Below are positions 1 to 5,037 of a stretch of 6,821 nucleotides of DNA, one piece after another (the first letter of the stretch is position 1; every line of letters starts with the position of its first letter). A program made the translations under genes and the position numbers. Below the pieces are notes generated by a model. That model made no database searches and had not been told where the DNA came from. It worked only from the letters and a program-made list of their open reading frames with translations. Origin of the DNA: Desulfobacterales bacterium (GTDB lineage Bacteria > Desulfobacterota > Desulfobacteria > Desulfobacterales > QNYZ01); assembly GCA_029938515.1 (NCBI GenBank), contig JAOZUU010000158.1, positions 1 through 6,821 of the forward strand. The letters run 5' to 3'.

Positions 1-636
1 ACCAAGCATATCAGCAAGGAGAAGGCCGAAAAGCTGGGCGCTTCCCTGCTGTGGGACAAAGGCTTGAAAGGCAAAATAGGCAGCTGGGGCGGCGATTTCA
101 GGACCAACATGTGGTACGCGGCGTTGCACACCGGCCAGAGCCCCAACAATATGACCGACCTGAAGGCCATATGGGCGGCACTGCGTGAACAGCGCGGTCT
201 GATGAAAAAATATTGGAGCTCCGGCGCCGAGCTGATGAGCCTGCTGGCCAACGAGGAAATCTATGCCACGGTGGCCTGGTCCGGGCGGGTGGCCGCACTT
301 CAGCAGGAAGGTAGCCCTATCGGCTACCTCTCCCCCAAGGGCACCTACTCCTGGATGGAATACATCTTCGTACTAAAGGATACCGATCTGGAAATCGCCC
401 AAAAGCTGCTCAATTTCATGCTGGAACCGGCCGCGGCCATCGCCGTGTCCGAGGGACAGAATTATCCGCCCAGCCTGGATCCGACCAAGGTGAAATTGAC
501 CGACAAAATCAAGAAGATGCCGGCCTTTGACCCCACCGGCAAACTGGACGGGTACCTGTTTGCTAATCCGTCCTACTGGAATGCCAACCAGTTAGAATGG
601 ACAGAGAAATGGGATCGAATCAAGGCGGGAAGTTAG
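1..636 (+). CDS. PotD-like ABC transporter substrate-binding protein, C-terminal part (5' end outside window)
   Basis: This is the C-terminal portion of a periplasmic solute-binding protein of the spermidine/putrescine (PotD-like, SBP_bac family) type, which would deliver a small cationic or amino-acid-like solute to an inner-membrane ABC importer. The frame is open from base 1 and ends at TAG 634-636, giving 211 visible residues. The signal peptide and first lobe are therefore missing. Family-typical stretches are WDKGLKGKIGSWGGDFRTN near the start, ATVAWSGRVAALQQEGSPIGYLSPKGTYSWME in the middle (shown here only as landmarks AWSGR, IGYLSPKG and SWME), and a closing helix ending in WTEKWDRIKAG. 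The SPKGTYSW-type segment corresponds to the hinge/ligand-side region where PotD has PKEGGIFWMD. The PotA-like ATPase downstream supports a transport role. The ligand is not determinable: related proteins bind polyamines, opines, betaines or other amino-acid derivatives. Family assignment is firm; specificity is unknown. Confidence 0.9.
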   Translation, partial: TKHISKEKAEKLGASLLWDKGLKGKIGSWGGDFRTNMWYAALHTGQSPNNMTDLKAIWAALREQRGLMKKYWSSGAELMSLLANEEIYATVAWSGRVAALQQEGSPIGYLSPKGTYSWMEYIFVLKDTDLEIAQKLLNFMLEPAAAIAVSEGQNYPPSLDPTKVKLTDKIKKMPAFDPTGKLDGYLFANPSYWNANQLEWTEKWDRIKAGS

Positions 637-655
637 ATCGCCTGGTTGCGCTAAC

Positions 656-778
656 AGGTTCAGTGTTCAACGTTCAGGGTTGGCTTTTCCATAAGTTTAT
701 AAGTTTTCCGCTACTTTTGGGATTCAACATTGTTTTTAACCGTGAACCCCTGAACTCTGAACCTTTAAACCCGTGAAC
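656..778. repeat. Imperfect inverted repeat made of heptad-spaced GTTCA / TGAAC units
   Basis: The left arm (656-681) contains GTTCA at 658, 665 and 672, an exact 7-base spacing. The right part contains the complement TGAAC at 743, 751, 758 and 774, with a degenerate TAAAC at 766, so the spacing is 7-8 bases. The arms 656-681 and 745-764 are largely complementary: AGGTTCAG pairs with CTGAACCT and GTTCAGGG with CCCTGAAC (allowing for extra bases in the left arm). The middle (about 682-742) is T-rich and unstructured by eye. The element lies between the binding-protein stop and the ATPase gene. It resembles a dispersed intergenic repeat or small non-coding mobile element, or a large mRNA hairpin. 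It has no T-run after the right arm, so it is not a classical terminator. Confidence 0.6.
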
Positions 779-799
779 GGTTACGATCACTTTTCGATA

Positions 800-827
800 G
801 ATCAATGGTCGTACATACCATTTGATC
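800..827. promoter_or_regulatory. Dyad-symmetric element upstream of the PotA-like gene (operator or hairpin)
   Basis: GATCAATGGT at 800-809 is complementary to ACCATTTGATC at 817-827 with one bulged base, around a 7-base centre CGTACAT. It sits 77 bases before the preferred start of the ATPase gene and is distinct from the GTTCA repeat to its left. It could be a binding site for a dimeric regulator or a stem-loop in the leader mRNA. It is not followed by a T-run, so it does not look like a terminator. No convincing -35/-10 pair was found beside it, so the regulatory role is inference from symmetry and position. Confidence 0.4.
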
Positions 828-887
828 GACGGGATCGGACGCTCTTTATTGGGGGTTGTCCGACCCCGGCATCAGACAAACGAGAAC

Positions 888-894
888 AGGAAGG
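888..894 (+). promoter_or_regulatory. Ribosome-binding site deciding the PotA-like start
   Basis: AGGAAGG at 888-894 lies 9 bases before TTG 904. This is the best Shine-Dalgarno match near any candidate start of the gene. The longer frame begins at TTG 856, which has only a G run directly against it and falls inside a small GC hairpin (GGGGTT 852-857 with GACCCC 862-867). The ATG at 928 has only a weak AAGAAG upstream. Confidence 0.55.
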
Positions 895-903
895 CAGGGA
901 AAG

Positions 904-2004
904 TTGGCGACCGACAAGAAGCAGCCCATGGTGCAGTTCAAAAACATTTTAAAACGGTTCGGCAACGTTGTCGCTGTTGAGAAAATGGATTTTGACATCG
1001 AAGAGGGAAGCCTGGTGACGCTGCTGGGCCCTTCCGGATGCGGGAAGACCACCTTACTGCGCATGGTGGCCGGACTGGAGGAACCCACCGAAGGCGATAT
1101 TTTCATCAAGGGAATCCGCATCAACGACACCCCGATCCACAAGCGAAACCTGGGAATGATTTTTCAGAACTACGCCCTGTTTCCCCACAAAAACATCTTT
1201 GACAACGTGGCCTTCGGCCTGAAATACCGGGATGTGTCAAAGGAAGCGATCAATGAAAAGGTGACGCGGGCCTTGGAAATGGTTCGCCTGCCCGGCGTGG
1301 AGAACCGCATGCCCAGCCAGCTGTCCGGCGGTCAGCAGCAGCGCATCGCCATGGCACGAGCTATCGTGATTGAGCCGGACGTACTGCTGATGGACGAGCC
1401 TCTCTCCGCGCTGGACGAAAACCTGAGGGAGGAGATGCGGCGGGAGGTGGACAACCTCCAGCAGATGCTCGGCGTCACCACCATCTTTGTCACCCATGAC
1501 CAGCGTGAAGCGCTGAGCATGTCAGACAAGATCCTCGTCATGAAAGATGGCCAAAAGCAGCAGGAGGGTAGCCCCGAGGCTGTTTACAATGAGCCGGCCA
1601 ACCATTTTGTGGCGGATTTTCTAGGTCACTCCAATTTCATTCAGGGCGAAGTCGTCGATGTCGACGACGATCACGTAAACGTTAAAATTGAGACCGGTGA
1701 TGTCCTTTTTGCGGAAAATAAAGGCGGATTCTCGAAAGGGGACCCGGTGGAAATGATCGTCCGCGCCCAGAGGTTCGATGCCTTTCCCAAGGATGAATTT
1801 GAGCCGGTGGAGGGGATGAACCACTTTGAGGGCCGCATCAAAGACCGTAGTTACATGGGTGGAGAGGTCAGTTACTTTATCGAACTGGGCGCCGACCGCG
1901 AAATTCATGTCATCAGTATGATGAGAACACGGATCTACAACATCGGCGAGGCGGTCAGTGTGCAGGTATCGCCACACCACTGCCATCTGATTCCCATGGA
2001 ATGA
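904..2004 (+). CDS. PotA-like ABC transporter ATP-binding protein
   Basis: Cytoplasmic ATPase of a polyamine/opine-type importer, which binds the inner-membrane permeases and powers uptake by ATP hydrolysis. From TTG 904 the protein has 366 residues, close to the usual PotA length. The nucleotide-binding domain has Walker A GPSGCGKTT (about 42-50), Q-loop Gln88 in MIFQNYALFP, signature LSGGQQQR (140-147), Walker B LLMDEP with Asp164/Glu165, D-loop SALD (168-171) and H-loop His198 in VTHDQ. LGHSNFIQGEVV begins the C-terminal TOBE region (about 245-366), typical of the PotA/MalK/FbpC class. All catalytic motifs are intact. The start is uncertain: the frame is open from TTG 856 (382 residues) and ATG 928 is a shorter option. 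I prefer 904 for its ribosome-binding site. The binding-protein gene upstream is its likely partner, though separated by an unusually large, repeat-bearing gap. A terminator follows directly. The gene is confidently a PotA-family ATPase; polyamine specificity is not shown. Confidence 0.93.
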   Translation: MATDKKQPMVQFKNILKRFGNVVAVEKMDFDIEEGSLVTLLGPSGCGKTTLLRMVAGLEEPTEGDIFIKGIRINDTPIHKRNLGMIFQNYALFPHKNIFDNVAFGLKYRDVSKEAINEKVTRALEMVRLPGVENRMPSQLSGGQQQRIAMARAIVIEPDVLLMDEPLSALDENLREEMRREVDNLQQMLGVTTIFVTHDQREALSMSDKILVMKDGQKQQEGSPEAVYNEPANHFVADFLGHSNFIQGEVVDVDDDHVNVKIETGDVLFAENKGGFSKGDPVEMIVRAQRFDAFPKDEFEPVEGMNHFEGRIKDRSYMGGEVSYFIELGADREIHVISMMRTRIYNIGEAVSVQVSPHHCHLIPME

Positions 2005-2042
2005 ACCGGCTGACCGTTTTAACGCAACTCTTTCGCTCTGAG

Positions 2043-2082
2043 ACCTGAAAGCAGACACTGTCGTTTTCAGGTTTTGTTTTTT
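2043..2082 (+). terminator. Rho-independent terminator after the PotA-like gene
   Basis: ACCTGAAA (2043-2050) pairs perfectly with TTTCAGGT (2065-2072). A small inner GAC/GTC pairing (2054-2056 with 2060-2062) tightens the loop. The stem runs straight into a T-rich tract, TTTTGTTTTTT (2072-2082). It begins 39 bases after the ATPase stop codon and separates the transporter genes from the racemase operon. Confidence 0.85.
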
Positions 2083-2153
2083 CTGTGCTTGCTGGTCGAC
2101 TAGAACGCGATGCTGCTTTCTGAAACACCAAGGGGAATATAGGAGTTTGCAAA

Positions 2154-2165
2154 AATAAATTTATT
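2154..2165. other. AT-rich palindrome in the racemase leader
   Basis: AATAAATTTATT at 2154-2165 is a perfect 12-base palindrome, 26 bases before the racemase ATG. A second, overlapping pairing is possible: GGAATA (2134-2139) with TATTCC (2162-2167). It could be an operator or a weak leader hairpin close to the ribosome-binding site. AT-rich palindromes of this size arise easily by chance, and no clear -35/-10 pair was found in 2085-2191. Confidence 0.25.
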
Positions 2166-2191
2166 CCATGCCCTGAAATGGAGACCTGATA

Positions 2192-3244
2192 ATGAATTTC
2201 TCCCGGATGGCTGAAAAACTCGCGCATCGATTTCCGTTGCGAATAGTGACCGTTGACTCACACACCGCCGGCGAACCCACCCGTTTAATCTTCGGTCATG
2301 AAAAACTGCCGGGACGATCCATGGCCGACAAACGTCTCCACCTGATGGAAAATATGGATCATATCCGGTGTTTGATGACCCGGGAGCCGAGGGGGCACCG
2401 GAATATATTTGCAGCGCTCTTCACCGAACCGGCCACCACCGACGCGGATTTCGGGCTGATCTATATGGATGCCAAGCGGTATCCCTACCTGTGTGGTCAT
2501 GCGGTTATCGGCGCTGTTATGACGGTTATCGAAATGGCTATAATGCCGGCCAGGGATGGAATCCATCCGATGATCGTAGATACCCCTTCGGGCCAGGTCC
2601 GTGCCGCCGCAACCGTTAACGCGGGCAAGGTGGAATCGGTCACTATTGAAATGGTGCCGGCCTTTGTCCAGCAAACGGGCTGTCGCCTGGATTTGGATGG
2701 AATGGGGGATTTGGATGGAATGGGTCGAATTGAGGTTGACCTGGTTTGTGTGGGCGGTTTTTTTGCCATGGTGGATGTCGCTCAGTTGGGACTTTCCCTG
2801 GATCGGGAAAACCATGGACAATTGATCGATATGGGGATGGCCATTATCGACGCTGCCAACCGGCAATTAACGATTAACCATCCCTTGCGCAGTGACATTC
2901 GAACCGTTGATGTCACTGAATTTTATGATACGAATAGCGATGAAAACATGCATGGAAGAAGTGTGGTCGTTTTTGGCGAAAGTCATATCGACCGCTCTCC
3001 CTGCGGTACCGGAACCACGGCCAAAATGGCACTGTTCCATCACAAAGGCTTGTTCGATCTCAACCAGCCCTATATCAATACCAGTCCGCTCGGTACGACG
3101 TTTAAGGGACAGCTGATCAAGAAAACTCGGATCGGCGATATTGAAGCGGTGGTTGCTGAAATTACCGGCAGTGCCTATATTACCGGTGTGCATGAATTTG
3201 TCGTCGATCCCCGCGACCCGTTTCCAGACGGATACCTGTTATGA
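2192..3244 (+). CDS. Proline racemase / hydroxyproline 2-epimerase family protein
   Basis: Cofactor-independent cytoplasmic enzyme of the proline racemase family (PF05544), 350 residues, a usual length. Two cysteines act as paired acid/base to invert the alpha carbon of proline or hydroxyproline. Visible signatures are VDSHTAGEPTR (21-31), MTREPRGHR (62-70), Cys101 in LCGHAVIG and Cys271 in DRSPCGTGTTAKMA. Both cysteines are present, which favours a racemase/epimerase over trans-3-hydroxyproline dehydratase, where the second is usually Thr or Ser. The first motif is somewhat divergent: YPYLCGHAVIG instead of the common GYLNMCGHG, so the exact substrate is open. The start ATG 2192 has GGAG 8 bases upstream. 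The stop overlaps the next gene's ATG in ATGA, so the two are translationally coupled. An exact in-frame duplication adds six residues at about 167-178. The gene has its own unit after the terminator at 2043-2082. Family certain; racemase versus epimerase undecided. Confidence 0.92.
   Translation: MNFSRMAEKLAHRFPLRIVTVDSHTAGEPTRLIFGHEKLPGRSMADKRLHLMENMDHIRCLMTREPRGHRNIFAALFTEPATTDADFGLIYMDAKRYPYLCGHAVIGAVMTVIEMAIMPARDGIHPMIVDTPSGQVRAAATVNAGKVESVTIEMVPAFVQQTGCRLDLDGMGDLDGMGRIEVDLVCVGGFFAMVDVAQLGLSLDRENHGQLIDMGMAIIDAANRQLTINHPLRSDIRTVDVTEFYDTNSDENMHGRSVVVFGESHIDRSPCGTGTTAKMALFHHKGLFDLNQPYINTSPLGTTFKGQLIKKTRIGDIEAVVAEITGSAYITGVHEFVVDPRDPFPDGYLL
2689..2724 (+). repeat. Perfect 18-bp tandem duplication inside the racemase gene
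   Basis: GGATTTGGATGGAATGGG occurs twice back to back, at 2689-2706 and 2707-2724, with no mismatch. The unit is a multiple of three, so the frame is kept and the protein carries DLDGMG twice (in LDLDGMGDLDGMGRIEVDL). In the family a single copy normally leads into the strand before the GG(A/F)F segment, so the second copy looks like a recent slippage or unequal-exchange event. Confidence 0.9.
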
Positions 3245-4875
3245 ACCTGAAAAGTCTTACGCCGGATCTCATTCTGATAAATGGTGATATCCATACCCAG
3301 GATCCCTTGATTCCCCGGGCCAGCGCAGTCGCTATCGGCGGCGGCCGGATTCTGGCTATTGGTGATCGAGATGCCATTCAACCAATGCGTCAGAACCATG
3401 CCAAAGTGATCGATCTTGGCGGCCGGCTGGTGTTGCCCGGTATGACCGATGTACACTTTCACTGCTTTGAATGGGCCCTCAACCGGCAACACCTCGCTTT
3501 GGCGGATGTGATTTCTTTCGACCATTTACGTCGGAAAGTCGAAACCTGGATCGAACGGTTGACGCCGGGGAAATGGGTGATCGGACAGGGTTGGAACGAG
3601 GCAGACTGGTCGGAACCCCGCATGCCGCTTGGTCGGGATCTGGACGTCATTTCGCCGCACAACCCGGTGGTTCTGTGGCGCTGCGATCTGCATCTGGCGG
3701 CGGTTAATTCGCTTGCGCTAAAAGCCGCCGGTATTCAGGATGATACACCCGACCCTAGGGATGGACTCATCGAACGGGATGAAAACGGCCGACCCACCGG
3801 CATTCTCCGGGAACTGGCCATCAATCTTGTCCGGGATGCCATTCCATCCCCATCGGACCCGGAAGCAATCGATGCACAGAAAGATGCCGTTTCCGAACTC
3901 CATCGCCTGGGGCTGACCGGGATCCATGATACCCGGTTGATGAACGATCAAGATGGCGACCTGGCGCTTCGTACGTGGCGACACCTGGATGCAAACGGAG
4001 ATCTCGATCTACGCTGCTGGGTGACTCTGCCCGGCGAACAACTGGACGAAGCCATTGCCCGTGGTTTTCGGACCGGTACCGGAAATGAGCGTTTGCGGAT
4101 CGGGCATGTAAAATTTTTTGCCGACGGTGGGATGGGTGCCCGTACGGCCTGGCTCTACGAACCCTATCTGGATGCTGAGCGTGGAATGTCCATGATTTCT
4201 ATTTCTGATCTGAATGCGGCGATTACGCGGGCCGAATCGGCGGGACTGGCGGTTATGATTCACGCCGTGGGTGACCGGGCCAATGGCGAATTGATCCGAA
4301 TGTTCGAAGCGCGCATGAAAGAAAAAAGCGACTCTGGAACCGATACCGAATCAACGCTGATCAATCATCGCATCGAGCATGTCCAGATGATTCGTCCGGA
4401 AGATATCCCACGGTTGGCGCGCACCGGTGTAGCCATATCCGTCCAACCCCACAACATGATCCTGGATATGAAGATGATTAACGCATCGGTGGGTTCCCGG
4501 GGTCGATGGACCTATGCCTTTCGAGAATTGATCGATGCGGGCATTCCGGTTATGCTCAGCTCGGACAGCCCGGTTTGCGATCCCAGTCCTTTAATCGGCA
4601 TTCATGCCGCCGTTACCCGCCAAAGGACAGACGGTACTCCCTCCGGTGGCTGGTATCCGGAATCGAGAATTCGCGTTGATGAAGCGATCCGTGGCTATAC
4701 GCTGACCCCTGCCTCGGTACACGGTTTGAGTGATCAACTCGGCAGTATTACCGTCGGTAAACATGCCGATCTGATTGTCCTCGACCGCAATCTCTACACA
4801 ATCGACCCCATTGAAATCGCCGATGCGGCTGTGGACATGACCATTTTCGACGGACGGATTGTTTATTCTCGCTAA
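3241..4875 (+). CDS. YtcJ-type metal-dependent amidohydrolase (Amidohydro_3 family)
   Basis: Amidohydrolase-superfamily enzyme of the YtcJ/N-substituted formamide deformylase group, 544 residues, a usual length. It would hydrolyse a C-N bond in a small substrate using metal held in a TIM barrel. Motifs in order: N-terminal beta-sandwich strand with LILINGDIHT (10-19), PGMTDVHFH with metal ligands His72 and His74, HVKFFADGGMGARTAWL with Lys291 (the conserved bridging-lysine position), HAVGDRAN with His341, INHRIEHVQ with His376/His380, SSDSPV with catalytic Asp442, and the C-terminal GKHADLIVLDRNLY that closes the sandwich domain. The metal set looks complete. No signal peptide is seen, so it is likely cytoplasmic. 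ATG 3241 overlaps the racemase stop (ATGA), so both are made from one mRNA. The pairing suggests hydrolysis of an N-substituted or cyclic amino-acid derivative followed by racemisation, but this is inference; annotated YtcJ homologues have few known substrates. Confidence 0.92.
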   Translation: MNLKSLTPDLILINGDIHTQDPLIPRASAVAIGGGRILAIGDRDAIQPMRQNHAKVIDLGGRLVLPGMTDVHFHCFEWALNRQHLALADVISFDHLRRKVETWIERLTPGKWVIGQGWNEADWSEPRMPLGRDLDVISPHNPVVLWRCDLHLAAVNSLALKAAGIQDDTPDPRDGLIERDENGRPTGILRELAINLVRDAIPSPSDPEAIDAQKDAVSELHRLGLTGIHDTRLMNDQDGDLALRTWRHLDANGDLDLRCWVTLPGEQLDEAIARGFRTGTGNERLRIGHVKFFADGGMGARTAWLYEPYLDAERGMSMISISDLNAAITRAESAGLAVMIHAVGDRANGELIRMFEARMKEKSDSGTDTESTLINHRIEHVQMIRPEDIPRLARTGVAISVQPHNMILDMKMINASVGSRGRWTYAFRELIDAGIPVMLSSDSPVCDPSPLIGIHAAVTRQRTDGTPSGGWYPESRIRVDEAIRGYTLTPASVHGLSDQLGSITVGKHADLIVLDRNLYTIDPIEIADAAVDMTIFDGRIVYSR

Positions 4876-4926
4876 ATGATAGGAAGTTTTTTCCTGCCCC
4901 TACCGAATATCCTCCGATGATTCAGG

Positions 4927-4953
4927 TTGCATATTAGTATAGCTGTATATAAT
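4927..4953 (+). promoter_or_regulatory. Candidate sigma-70 promoter for the phosphodiesterase gene
   Basis: TTGCAT (4927-4932) as -35 and a perfect TATAAT (4948-4953) as -10, with a short 15-base spacer, in the most AT-rich stretch of the window. Transcription would begin near 4960, leaving about 78 bases of leader before ATG 5038. The octamer TTGCATAT occurs at 4927-4934 and again at 4955-4962, one copy over the -35 and one over the expected start point, which could be a regulator site. The -10 match is good; the spacing is suboptimal. Confidence 0.5.
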
Positions 4954-4983
4954 ATTGCATATGTTCATTGGAGCGCCGCAATA

Positions 4984-5031
4984 ATGGTGATCGATAACGA
5001 GATCTACCTCCTTTCCATGAAGAGTATTTAA
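4984..5031 (+). CDS. Possible 15-codon leader ORF before the phosphodiesterase
   Basis: ATG 4984 opens a short frame encoding MVIDNEIYLLSMKSI and stops at TAA 5029-5031. GGAG at 4970-4973 lies 10 bases before it, a plausible ribosome-binding site. The stop is only six bases before ATG 5038 and in the same frame. The main gene has just an A-rich stretch in front of it. The layout suggests a translated leader that hands ribosomes on to the main gene by re-initiation. No known leader peptide is recognised and the frame is short enough to be chance. Alternatively it is a decayed N-terminal extension cut off by the TAA. Confidence 0.35.
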   Translation: MVIDNEIYLLSMKSI

Positions 5032-5037
5032 AGAAAA

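Noticed and set aside
856..903. N-terminal extension of the PotA-like protein from TTG 856
   Set aside because: The frame is open, but the 16 extra residues match nothing in the family. The start lies inside a small GC hairpin and lacks a spaced ribosome-binding site, whereas TTG 904 has AGGAAGG 9 bases upstream.
1651..1668. Near-perfect palindrome GTCGTCGA-TG-TCGACGAC inside the PotA-like gene
   Set aside because: It encodes a Val/Asp-rich run (VVDVDDD) whose GTC/GAC codons are complementary to each other, so the symmetry is explained by coding.
1621..2058. Minus-strand open frame (145 codons) opposite the end of the PotA-like gene
   Set aside because: It is antisense to the conserved TOBE region and begins within the terminator; no recognisable product.
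2088..2115. Sigma-54 type -24/-12 promoter before the racemase gene
   Set aside because: The GG and GC dinucleotides near 2092-2108 are 11 rather than 10 bases apart and the flanking consensus is absent.
2285..2866. Long minus-strand open frame (193 codons) opposite the racemase gene
   Set aside because: It lies wholly opposite a clearly conserved gene, resembles no known protein and is rich in His and Arg, as expected of a shadow frame.
4881..4895. Small hairpin AGGAA-GTTTT-TTCCT after the amidohydrolase stop as a terminator
   Set aside because: The stem has only five pairs and the T-run lies in the loop rather than after the stem, so it is not a credible intrinsic terminator.
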